From the NCBI RefSeq assembly GCF_030269925.1, contig NC_085107.1:15128001-15192000 (forward strand): 64,000 bases of DNA. The letters are read 5' to 3'. This document shows positions 24,089 to 34,468 of this stretch, one piece after another; positions within the stretch are counted from its first letter, which is position 1; each line of letters opens with the position of its first letter. Both the position numbers and the translations under genes were made by a program. The stretch is from Bombyx mori (Eukaryota; Arthropoda; Insecta; Lepidoptera; Bombycidae). Under the pieces are notes generated by a model, which was not told the DNA's origin, did no database searches, and worked only from the letters and a program-made list of their open reading frames with translations.

Positions 24089-26610
24089 AATTATTACTCT
24101 CTTTAGTAACATTCTCTAGAAACATCTGCTCTTTTTGTGTGCAATTTCAAAAGCAGAATTATTCAGCTTTGTTATCTTTCAACGCGAATAATGTATTTAG
24201 TGTAGACGAATACAGTACTCCCCTTTAACAGAACGATATCTACCTAGTCAGGTACTTCGTATAAAAGATACATTCAGTGTTCAGACACAATCAGACTGGG
24301 TATTGTGTACACGTGTTTCTATACATTAAATTTAAAATCCGAGAAGGGTAAATCATGAATAGTTACACCTTTTACGAATCTAGCTTAGTGTTTTTTATTG
24401 ATAACAAATTGAGTGCTCATAATCTTCTGTGCGTATATTTGATGTACAAAATATGCGATAACTTGAGCTATCAATAGGTATACGAGTATTGCATTTAATA
24501 CGTCTTTACTTTGCACGATGCATGAAATGAAAAAAAAACTATAATTGCATTTTTTAAACAATAGGTTTTTCGTTTTTTATCGTATATACAGATTTTTCAA
24601 TGAGGTTCAGAAAACAGCAAAGGGGTCTATCGTTTCTTAAAATTTATTTAAATTTATTATTTGTTTAAAAAATTTAATTAAAATTTCTACGCTAGATTTT
24701 GTAAATGCGTCTACACGTTTGAAATGTATTGATTGTGTTAAATAGAATAATTGAATTCAATTTGAAATAAGGTATTGTTTAGATATGTGTTTGGTCACAT
24801 AGTGAATAAATATTACTATACAAGATTAGCTTGGATCCAGGTACGAAGCTGTAAGTTAATGGAAAAAAATGTTGTAGGTAGCTTTTTTTATAAAACAATT
24901 GCAAGATGGTAAATCTAATCTATTTAAAATTTTTCAGTCTGAAATAATCACTATATTTTTGAATTGAATTGTTTTTGTACATATTTCAACTTAGCTTAAA
25001 TATTAACTGATTTTGAACTTTAGGTCCGTTTTGAGGGATGTGTGTGTGCAAAATCAAAAGATAAAATAAAATATACTTAAATAAATCATCCTTTTGCGGG
25101 TGTAATAATAAATTTAGCCAGATAAGTGGACGTTCATATCTCAATAATAGCTGTGAACACATTTTAATGTTCAAAATAATAATGAGATGTTAAAATATAC
25201 TTTATTCTTTATCCACATTTTCCAAGTTTATCGATCCTAGAATAACTAGGCATTCAATATGCAGTGGAAGTATAGGCGTTTTAATGAATAAAAACTGGCT
25301 GGGGAAACTGCTTTTCAATTGTAAAGTAATCACGTTACAATTCAATACTATCAAACCGGTTCGACTTGAATTTTGCGAGATTTTAGATCTGAGACCGACA
25401 AACAGTCTGTCGCTGGGGAAATAGAACCCTCGTTAATCTTCAGACATCTGGAAGTTGTAAACCAGAATGGGCTTCAGATATTAAACAATAATGGACATGG
25501 TAATATTTGAAAAGTTTGGTATGATAACATGCTTAGTGTTTTGACATTAGAACGCTATCATTGTCTCTCGTCTATGAATTTAAATTTTGGTATATTGTTA
25601 TTGTTTTTGTCTAATTATGTCTAATTTAATTGGTAACAAATGGCTGGTTTGTCATTCATTAAAGGTTTTTTTTTCCAAAAACCATTTTTTCCGCAACAAA
25701 ATAGAATATTTTACATTTTAATGGATTCAAGTATTTATACAGATAGATCATTGTAATAGCAATCTCTTAGAAACTGGCAATGTTGTAGAGTAATTAATTT
25801 TGTACTAACAAAAATGAAATATACAGTCAGATGGTGAGTTTCACCGGTTAGCGACACAAGACAAAACTCGACGTCACCTACCTTAAGGCACTAGGTCGAA
25901 ATCTCATACTGGAACTCGTAACTGCTTGATGGCAGAAATTTCACCTCAGTCGCTTATGTTATAAATATATTACGAGTATAGCACATATTTTGTTCTTTTT
26001 GACATAATTTAATGTGTATAAGGTATTATGATTACGAGATTTAACTGACATAAGCGGGCCGCGCTGCGCTTTGACGTTGGTTATTGAAACCGACACGCGA
26101 CTACCTATCGTATATACGTCGATGGCACTATGCCAGAAACCTTCCATGAAGTGCCAAAAACAACTGTACAAAGACCCATCCCATTGGTATGAAGAATATA
26201 TCAGATAAATCCAATTTTTTTTAAAACGGCTCGCGTGCCAAGTGTCGTACTATCCTGGTGTTATGCCAAAATCCGACCGAGAAGAACTGTACAGTTTCAT
26301 TGCAATTCAACAAAATGCCAATAGATTTGTTTTAATGCTCATCATATTCATATGGCTATTCATTAAAGAGAAATGTTTAAAGTAGGTTAAAATCTGCGTC
26401 ATAATCGTGCGTCACTCTGCGTTATAATCATTTTTAAACTAAAATTTAGGTTCGAATTTTAAATCTATAATCCATAATAAAATAATTATATTAAACACTT
26501 TTTTTTTCGATCGATTATTATTGCCCTACTCTTTCTACAATGATCTTGAAGTCTGTGAAAAGTGAATAAGAAACGGGAAGGGCTCTAAAGAATAACTATA
26601 GGTATATTAT
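24089..26610. other. Non-coding stretch
   Basis: AT-rich DNA. No gene is recognised. At about 25828-25950 the text AACTGCTTGATGGCAGAAAT looks like a very old, inverted Bm1 remnant (compare ACTGCTTCACGGCAGAAAT in the intact copies). Confidence 0.4.
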
Positions 26611-26622
26611 TACAGGGCATTT

Positions 26623-26886
26623 GGATGTAAATTTCCAAGTTTGACATGCATAGGTTAGGCAATGTCATGTAAACAAATAATTAAAAGCACTATCTACATT
26701 TAGAATTTTTTAAACGAAGGGGAGGGAGGGAAGAGGTATGAGGGCAGGAAGGAGAAAGGGGTAAATAAGTGTTAACAGCATCACTATTTTTTTTTCTTTT
26801 CTTTTTTATAATTTCTTTTTCATACTTGAAACGTGTATGTAACCTATTATTTGCATGAAATAAAAGGCTTATTATTATTATTATTA
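26623..26886 (+). mobile_element. Retroposed insert with 12-bp target duplication
   Basis: The segment is bounded by the direct repeat TACAGGGCATTT at 26611-26622 and 26887-26898. It ends in ATGAAATAAAAGGC followed by (TTA)n, a LINE/SINE-like 3' end with a polyadenylation-type signal and a simple-repeat tail. The inner 260 bp do not match other copies in the window. It is probably a 5'-truncated LINE. Confidence 0.75.
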
Positions 26887-26898
26887 TACAGGGCATTT

Positions 26899-27784
26899 AT
26901 ATTCATATTATGGCGACTCCTTCCAATGTGACGAAGCAGGTGGAATCTTCTAGTGTAACGCAGTCATCGGTGGACCTAAGCTTGGTAAACAAGACTGGAG
27001 GTTGATGTCCATGATGCACGGCTACCACTTTTATTCAGGAAGGCAATTAAAAACGATATCTGGAACAGATGGTAGACGCTGAAATATTATCGTTACTCCA
27101 AAATATCTTTTGATACTTACAATATAAATTATAAATCAATAAATTTTTATTGAATAGAATATATTTACGTATATAAAGAAATCACGCAAAATTAGCCTTA
27201 AAAGCAATAATTTTAATAAATAATATCTCGCATTTTTTACATTACCTAACTGCAAAGTGAGCTGGTAGCGCCATCTTTGACGTAAACTATGAAACACAGT
27301 AACATTTCATTTCTACTGTAACGTAAATGATTTTTGACAACTAATTTTAACTGTCTCTAACAGATGTCGGGATAAAAAAAAGATAAATGTTTATTTAAAT
27401 TTCACATTTTCAACAACATATTGACTAGGTATGTTTCATTGCAAATGAAATCTAATACCAAAAAAAAGTATTACAACTATAATAAATGATTACACAATGT
27501 GGTCATTATGTACTAGTTTATTAATTTTCTACGTAGCTTTTTGCCGCGAAGCTTCCATGAGAAGTTATTTGATACTATGACTGTGTCTAAACTCTAAAGT
27601 ATATTGTTTTAATGAAAAAGTTGTCTTACATTAGGCTAGCACCCGAGCCCACAGACAATAATAAGTGAATTTCGCTGCTAACTACAAAAATAATGGGTAC
27701 AGTAAAGGAGAAAAGCAAAGTATTTTTTGTTATAAAATATAGTAAAATGAGAAACACAAAATACAGGAAAACAATTAATACATG
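26899..27784. other. Non-coding stretch downstream of SERAC1
   Basis: AT-rich intergenic DNA with no recognisable gene. Confidence 0.4.
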
Positions 27785-27790
27785 TTTATT
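27785..27790 (-). terminator. Candidate polyadenylation signal of the SERAC1 gene
   Basis: AATAAA on the minus strand lies about 190 bp past the SERAC1 stop codon. It is the closest canonical signal found by eye. Confidence 0.5.
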
Positions 27791-27980
27791 TATCATTTGC
27801 TTTGCTAACATACATTACATACAGTTAAGTATTATCCATTATTGCTTGGATGTATACAATTTAAATCGTACATATACATCCAAAATGTCCCACACTTACA
27901 ATTTACTTTCATTGAAAATAACAATGTTTTTCTTACAATACCATAAGCTAGGCAAGAAAATTAATTGTTATTCATATTTT

Positions 27981-30236
27981 CTAATCTGTAAATCCATCAG
28001 TAAATGTGTCGAGTAGGACTCGCTCATACCAACGAAGACCTTCAATTCTTTGAGCTTCATCAACTTTTTCTATAGCCTCATTAGTTTTTGTCCTCAGAGT
28101 CCACCAAAGCATGTCAATAATCCATTTTATAAGGGAATCAGAGTATTTTATTTCAATATTTCTGGCAGTCACCCTTTGTATTACATCCAGGACTGTTGTA
28201 TACAGTATTGATTGTCTCGTGGCCGGCTTACATATAGACAGATGATCTAAAGGTAACTGATAAAACACACCTCGTCCTAAGTCTGCAGAATAAGCTTCTA
28301 CAAAGTGGATTGGTACTTTAAATGTTGTAACCAAAGTTGGCATCATTTCAGCAAAACTTATGGTCTCCCATTGGTATTGTTCAGCTGCGTGTATGAATGC
28401 TCTATGCAGTTCAAGTAAAACTGGCGAGTTTTCTTGTAACTGACGCACATCGTTTGAAGGCCACAGCACAGCAGCTGCAGCCCTTGGCATAGTCGCAAGT
28501 GCACTACCTTTATGAGGTGTACTATAAAACAATACAGCCTTAGTATTCCTTGAAAGCCTTTTAAATTTGTCATCACTACTTTGAGCAGAGTCAATGAGTA
28601 CTTGTTTAACTATAAGCCCTCCCATGGAATGAGCTAACCACACAACAGGAGTACCTTTTCTTCCGACACCAGCATCAACTAATGTAGGACCTAATTCTGA
28701 AGCCTTGGTTGATATGTCAGCTGTCTGTAGGGGGCATCGTTCTAGCCATTCAGATATTGAGCTCCAATAATTGATACCTAATATTCTCAAATTATTGCAG
28801 TCTTTAGGTAGCCAATCTTTAGGCCAACAAAATGTATAATTACATTGATCCTCTTCTTCCTGCATAAGGGCTATGCGTTTCTTACTTATAGTGTAAATAT
28901 TAGTATTCAAAGGTTCTCGCTTTGCCTCAATAGGGAGGTCATGTAAAACTACTTCTAAGTCAGACAACAGAGTTTCATCATCTAATTCTATCAGATCATC
29001 CATTACTTGTTGCAAATCTGGGTCAAGATACTTTGTATCGATTGATTTTTCTTCGCAGGGATCACAGTCAACATCGGATATTGTTCCTTCAACAATTCCA
29101 AGAGGTTCAGCGCACTTTTTATCTCTCTGTCGCCATGTGACAAAAACACCACCTCTGAGGCCGTGCACTAGAAGAGTGTCACATGTTGGTGCAACTGTAG
29201 TTCGATACAATGGGTGCAACAAGTACAGTCCTGGTCTGTAACAATGTTCCCCTGATAAATTTGCTAAACAAACTGCAGCAGAACTTGCCAATCGCACATC
29301 TTTTGATCTAAGGAGCCGAGACAACTCTTTTATAAGACCGTTTTGAAAAAAATCTAATAATAAATTACAATGAACACTCAGAACAGTGAGTATTTTAAGT
29401 ACAGCCAAATCCAAATCAGTGTCATCGCGCTCTCTTAACATTAACTCAGCTAATCTTGGAAGGAGTCCCATTTTTATAAGAGTTTTTATAGAATCATCAT
29501 CTTCATAATCGTTAACATGAAAAAGACTGATGTGGTGATAGAGGGCATCAAGACACAAAATACACAAATCTCTCTCACTAATACTATCTGGCTTTGCGGG
29601 AATATTATCTGCTTCTAAGGCCTGTTCCTGAATATTGGCAAAATATTTCGATAGGAAATGTTGAATACAACTGTGTGGATGGACTCCTTGAACAGAAAGT
29701 ATCATGTCTCGGAATTTGAAAGAGAGTAATTCAGAAGTTAATGCGGCTCTACGTACATGTATAGGCGGAGGGAGGAAGTACCGTAGATCAGCACCGCGAG
29801 TTCTTGCTAGCAAGACGGCTGTGTTCATGTCTAAAGCTTGAGCGAGTTTTTGACAGTCCCAAATCTTATTGTTTTTGAAAGCAGCTAGCTGTTTCAGAGC
29901 TATGTTACGCTGCTCCTTGTTCCCGTGACGACATAACCACAAAAGACGCCATGCTAAAGAATGCTTCAGACTCTTCCAAACTCGCGAGAGACCTATAGAC
30001 CGTCTAGATTCTTTGTCTTGTTCCCTTTTTAATGTGATGCTGTATGAAGGGTCGTCAATGTAAATATATTCTGGGGTATGTTTCTTTTCACGATCTAGAA
30101 CTTTTGTGTTTACGATCTTGTCTACTGTTTTGTACGTCTGACTGACATGATAAGCAAAAAAAATTCCACCACCTCCCCAAATTGATGTAAATTTTAGTAT
30201 TTTCAAAATGGGCTTTAGTCTGTCTTGCAGGCTCAT
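27981..30236 (-). CDS. SERAC1: SERAC1-like serine active site protein
   Basis: A 751-residue homologue of SERAC1, a protein of mitochondria-ER contact sites needed for phosphatidylglycerol remodelling and intracellular cholesterol traffic in animals. A hydrophobic N-terminal segment (about 11-31) is a likely membrane anchor. Residues about 220-330 form leucine-rich armadillo-like helices (LASSAAVCLANLSGE). The alpha/beta-hydrolase half begins at TLLVHGLRGG (354-363). It continues with LRILGINYWSS (483-493), the nucleophile motif AHSMGG with Ser537 (535-540), VEAYSAD with Asp652, and LPLDHLSICKP with His665, giving a plausible Ser-Asp-His triad. Ala replaces the first Gly of GxSxG, as I recall being tolerated in this family. 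An acidic insert of about 100 residues (about 371-470) separates the first strand from the rest and helps explain a length above the ~650 of human SERAC1. The ORF is uninterrupted, which is unusual beside the long introns typical of moth genes. No poly-A tract or flanking repeat suggests a recent retrocopy. Confidence 0.93.
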   Translation of the reverse strand: MSLQDRLKPILKILKFTSIWGGGGIFFAYHVSQTYKTVDKIVNTKVLDREKKHTPEYIYIDDPSYSITLKREQDKESRRSIGLSRVWKSLKHSLAWRLLWLCRHGNKEQRNIALKQLAAFKNNKIWDCQKLAQALDMNTAVLLARTRGADLRYFLPPPIHVRRAALTSELLSFKFRDMILSVQGVHPHSCIQHFLSKYFANIQEQALEADNIPAKPDSISERDLCILCLDALYHHISLFHVNDYEDDDSIKTLIKMGLLPRLAELMLRERDDTDLDLAVLKILTVLSVHCNLLLDFFQNGLIKELSRLLRSKDVRLASSAAVCLANLSGEHCYRPGLYLLHPLYRTTVAPTCDTLLVHGLRGGVFVTWRQRDKKCAEPLGIVEGTISDVDCDPCEEKSIDTKYLDPDLQQVMDDLIELDDETLLSDLEVVLHDLPIEAKREPLNTNIYTISKKRIALMQEEEDQCNYTFCWPKDWLPKDCNNLRILGINYWSSISEWLERCPLQTADISTKASELGPTLVDAGVGRKGTPVVWLAHSMGGLIVKQVLIDSAQSSDDKFKRLSRNTKAVLFYSTPHKGSALATMPRAAAAVLWPSNDVRQLQENSPVLLELHRAFIHAAEQYQWETISFAEMMPTLVTTFKVPIHFVEAYSADLGRGVFYQLPLDHLSICKPATRQSILYTTVLDVIQRVTARNIEIKYSDSLIKWIIDMLWWTLRTKTNEAIEKVDEAQRIEGLRWYERVLLDTFTDGFTD

Positions 30237-30392
30237 TGTTTAACATCGAACAAAAAGGTTCGCTAACAGTGAAAAATTAGCACGTATATATGTACCATTT
30301 ATAATATATTAATATAATTTAAAATCTTATTTGCTGGTATTTACAATAGTTCTATTGTTTTGTATTTTGTATCATAACCTAAGGCTTGTTAA

Positions 30393-30412
30393 TGACATTT
30401 TTTTAAATGTCA
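30393..30412. promoter_or_regulatory. Inverted TGACATTT motif in a putative bidirectional promoter
   Basis: TGACATTT and AAATGTCA face each other across four T residues, 157 bp upstream of the SERAC1 start codon and 128 bp upstream of a divergent ATG at 30541. Such motifs recur in lepidopteran housekeeping promoters (from general recollection), and the position fits a shared promoter. Confidence 0.45.
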
Positions 30413-30540
30413 ATGCCAGTAGTTTTGTAACTTCACTGTCAGCTTTTGTATTAGTTATTAGTGAAGAGTAAAATTGTGTGAATTGTTTAATTATTTGGTA
30501 GTTTAAAATTGTTTAATACAGGACCTGTGATAGAGCACAA

Positions 30541-30613
30541 ATGTGGAAAAATAAAACAAGGCCACTGGAAGTAGCTTCTTGGGGTTTTCCAAAAAATCCA
30601 CTTAAAAGGGAAA
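30541..30613 (+). CDS. Possible first coding exon of a gene divergent to SERAC1
   Basis: An ATG at 30541 opens a protein-like reading MWKNKTRPLEVASWGF then PKNPLKRE, ending at AAA|GTAAAT, a usable splice donor at 30613/30614. If unspliced the frame stops two codons later. It lies 304 bp from the SERAC1 start in the opposite direction. I do not recognise the peptide and could not find a following exon in 30.6-34 kb, where only repeats and AT-rich DNA are seen. Chance is a real alternative. Confidence 0.3.
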
Positions 30614-31035
30614 GTAAATAACAACCATTTTACTGAGACCATATTTTACCCCATATCATATCGTTTCATTTCATTTCATCTCAACTGATTAATGTCTCAA
30701 ATTAATCCACTATATTTCATTTCGCTTCACGTCATTTTTCATAAAACAGATATACAAAAAATAGGCTGTATGGTGTGATACTTTCGCTATTCCAGTTAGA
30801 AAAATAGAAGAATTACTTTTTTTTAATGATTGAAAGATTACTGGTGGCCCGGAGGCCTTTCTAGTTTCACCAGCACAGGTGGGCGAGCAAAGGCTCAGCC
30901 AGGAGGGACAATTTCTCTTCAAAACGTATAGATCTTTCGCCTTTTATGGAAGTACTCATGATTAAAGATTGAAGTTTTTTTTTAGATCGTTCGACAATAG
31001 ATTTTCTTGATACCCTAAATATAACTGATTGTCTA

Positions 31036-31284
31036 TTTTTTTTTTTATTGCTTAGATTGGTGGACGAGCTCACATCCCACCTGGTGTTAAGTGGTTACTG
31101 GAGCCCATAGACATCCACAACGTAAATGCGCCACCCAGCTTGAGATATAAGTTCTAAGGTCTCACGTATAGTTACAACGGCTGCCCCACCCTTCAAACCG
31201 AAACGCATTACTGCTTCACGGCAGAAATAGGCAGGGTGGTGGTACCCACCCGCGCGGACTCACAAGAGGTCCTACCACCAGTAA
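31036..31284 (-). mobile_element. Bm1-type SINE, near full length
   Basis: Complete Bm1 core on the minus strand with its poly-A seen as the T-run at 31036-31046. The homology seems to continue past the usual CAGTAA boundary into ATTATAATTTTGCGGGTTTG (to about 31310). That text also occurs in the tRNA-headed SINE at 59.4 kb. Confidence 0.92.
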
Positions 31285-31310
31285 TTACGCAAATTATAAT
31301 TTTGCGGGTT

Positions 31311-34075
31311 TGCGGGAAATTAGGAACAATTACACCGTTTACATTACATATTGGGACAAAGAATCACAAATATAGAACTAACTATTACAGTAGGTACTTT
31401 TAAAAGACAATCACAGAGCTTTCGCACATTTACCTTTCGTTTAAAATACAATCAAAAGATTCCCCAAATATTACAACATTTGCTAAACTCTATTGTACCA
31501 TACAATAAAAACAGTCGTTTTGTTCACAAAATATATTCTGGTGTAAAAAATATATTAAAACAACTAAAAATAGCCTGTAGAAATGAAAAACAGCTTTTGT
31601 TGTTTTTAAAAACATTGTCCAAAGTACTGATTTTATTGATATGTGCGTATAGGCAGAAACATGCTGAACTTTTTTGTAACTCCCAGTTATAATTTTTTAA
31701 CGTCCAACAAGCTGGAGTGGTGTTAGCTGTTATGTATGGAGGGTAGAGACCCTCCATACTATTATGACCCCCCGCGTCAAGTTAATTAACGCTATACACA
31801 ACAGATTTTTATTTATCACCACTAGGATAGTAATCGCTAAATTTACCTTACGAAAAAGTAGGGTAAATATAGTGATTGAATGTAGAAGTGAATGGTTATC
31901 TATAAGTGAGACAAATAAAATATTATGTTGCCAATACAGAATAGGTTCTGATATAATATTTTTAAATATAAAAAATGTACTCATTACCTAGGTAGGTACT
32001 GAAAATATTTACTTCAATCGCGTCTAAAATATTAAATTACACGCGGTATTAATTTAGTTACCTCTGAAAGAATGTACGGCAGAGTTCAATTTAATTAAAT
32101 AATTAAATTTAACAGTATACTATATACATAATCGCTGGTTAATTTATGGCTGTCCCAGGTACGTAGCTTTGCGGGTTAATTTTTAATACAATAGCTGGAG
32201 GGCCGCATTTTCAAAAACAAAATACTTTTTGGGAATTTCTCCAATAACAGTAAAAGATAGCTTTACTTTTATATGATGTCATGGGAATGGAATGTTACAA
32301 GAATAAAGATAAATTATAACAAATATTGATTTTAAATGTTGTCTGGACAGTCCTGATTATTATAGTATTCTTTTACATTGCGTATAGTAATAGTGCCCTC
32401 TATTTTCGCCCTTGCGAACGACGATGAGTTTTCATGTCCGATGGACGATGCTTACAGGGGTTCCGTGCTAACGTTCACAAGCTTGACACTAGGTGGCGGT
32501 GTATTAATATTTTTACATCGATCTCAGAAAACACTTTTTATTATAAATACATAATTATTTATACCCCATAGCATGCAATTAATGCACACAGCTGCATTCT
32601 GGATTTAAATCGGCAGGACGTTGTTTCGCACTCAAGTATGATCTATCAGATCTATCAAGGTAATAATTAAATATATGAGCTGGGAATATTTTGAGAAGAT
32701 ATATATCATTACAAAGGATGCACGGTAGGTGGTAGACAGTTTCGAACAGACTGAGGTCGTATCTGTTACTTAACTACTAACTGAACAGACAGTTATTTAA
32801 AAAAGTATGTTTTTTTCAATTTTAGAGGAATTCAATGAGAACAATGTTTTGTCCGTATTTAAGCACATCACTTTAACTCTGCCATTGCCGGTCCCAAGCC
32901 CGGATGAAAAAAGAGGAGGGTTGGCGACGGTATGCCACCTACCCAGCCGTAAAAATATACGCAGAGCAACGGGCAGCGGTCAATTAACCCGAACTAGGGC
33001 TTCCGTAGCCCAGAGGAACTAAATCGCCTCTGAAATTCTGCTATAGAAGAACGCGGGAACCCACCACTAGTAATTTTCTCAGAAAACCTTTACGTATGTA
33101 CTCCGTAAAGGTCACGATCCTCAACACTGATGAACACGATGCACGTAGAAGCACATTACAGCCTAAAACGAAATAGTAATAAATAAAAAAACCAACGACA
33201 CGTGCTAACTTTTTTCATGTGTTTTAAGAATTGATGATTTATCGAAAGCTCATGGAATTACAACGTGAATGACATTATCTATCTTGAGACATTGGGTCGA
33301 AGCTTCAATTCTATTGTACAAAGGCAGTCTGGTTCTTCAAATCTGAAGACTGTTTGCTCTAAGCGCCCATCACGAAGAGAAGGGAAGTAAAAGGTTATTT
33401 GGTCGTCGGGTCATCGTGTCCCCTTACGGAGGCACGGGTCGGGCCTTGGTGCAATCCCCTCTGCCCGGGCATGGACTCCCTACCTGACGAGGCAGGGGTA
33501 ATGAGATTGCTGGTGCGGTTCTTGTATGGAGGTCGAGTCGAGTAGTAAGTGGCATGCTGTAATCTTCACTCTTCCTTTTTCCTCTCTGTAAGCGACATTT
33601 CGCTTAATAGGCAACGTTTTCCTTGGTAATTAAAGGTACGTTTTATTTGGTATTAGCACCAACAGTGCGATGTTTTTAATTGAACTTCAATAAAATTTAC
33701 TCCATTCAAATAGCTAAAGTTTTTTCTAATGAAATTTTTACCAAACTTTAAATGGCTCTCCTGTAAGGTTGAAAAAATGTCGCTTAATCCAATTAGATTT
33801 TCATCCCTCGATATAGGTATAAAATGTTATGTCTCTATAATGAATACACGATGATTAACATTACACGTTCCTTCGCTAAAGTACCTATCACACGAACGTC
33901 AATGAAAGATAAGTACAAATGGAAATAAAAAAGCAATAAATCACACACAAGACTATTAGAACGGTTTGAAAATGCTCTCAGATTTATGAAAGCCACATTT
34001 ACGCTTCAATCACGCGACTTAGGTATATTATTCACAAGTGCTCACGCTTTCCAGAGACTATTGTCAAGTTATGTC
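31311..34075. other. Non-coding stretch with unassigned repeat fragments
   Basis: No host gene is recognised. The 113-codon frame at 31351-31692 (plus) has no recognisable motif and ordinary AT-driven composition. GC-richer pieces at about 32870-33070 (GCCGGTCCCAAGCCCGGATG) and 33390-33560 (CTGCCCGGGCATGGACTCCC) look like fragments of LINEs. The exact family is not determined. Confidence 0.4.
31734..31759. repeat. Perfect 11-bp stem, 4-nt loop hairpin
   Basis: GTATGGAGGGT, loop AGAG, then the exact complement ACCCTCCATAC. It is isolated in AT-rich DNA. Confidence 0.8.
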
Positions 34076-34162
34076 CCGGTTTGAGCCCCGTGAGCTCACC
34101 TACACGTCAAGGAGAAGCTGAAATAGCCTGTCAAGGCTATCAGCATAGGTAGGCAAAAAAAA
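34076..34162 (+). repeat. Family X 3' repeat, short copy
   Basis: Only the last ~87 bp of family X: GGTTTGAGCCCCGTGAGCTC through CAAGGCTATCAGCATAGG and an A-tail. It ends 30 bp before the pogo-type transposon. Confidence 0.85.
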
Positions 34163-34192
34163 GTTGTGCAGCCCGATCAAGAATTGCGATTA

Positions 34193-34437
34193 GGGGAAGT
34201 CCGGGCAAAGTGGACACCTTAACGTTTGATGGGCTATAGGAAGAAAACCAATAGGCATATAAATAAAAGAAAATTTCATTGAGAATCAACATTTATTAAA
34301 GTTTTTAATATAATCAACAAAAATTGCTTAATAGCAGTTCTTTAATTTTAATTGTCAATAATATTGCAACACATGCCGGTATCCACTTTGCCCCATAGGT
34401 CGGGTAAAGTGGATAAGACGATAGGGCAAAGTGAACA
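34193..34437. repeat. Left terminal repeat and subterminal motif cluster
   Basis: GGGCAAAGTGGA-like motifs begin at 34203 (in the terminal repeat), 34379 (inverted), 34401 and 34423. Repeated subterminal motifs of this kind usually bind the transposase's DNA-binding domain. Confidence 0.75.
34292..34297 (-). terminator. Candidate polyadenylation signal of the transposase
   Basis: AATAAA on the minus strand, about 170 bp past the transposase stop codon and inside the element. Confidence 0.5.
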
Positions 34438-34468
34438 CAAATAGGTACTTAGCCTAGTTTTAAATTAC

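Noticed and set aside
27981..30236. Recent processed SERAC1 pseudogene
   Set aside because: The frame is intact, the catalytic residues are kept, and no poly-A tract or target duplication is visible.
31351..31692. 113-codon plus-strand frame as a gene
   Set aside because: AT-driven composition, no motif, no splice or promoter support.
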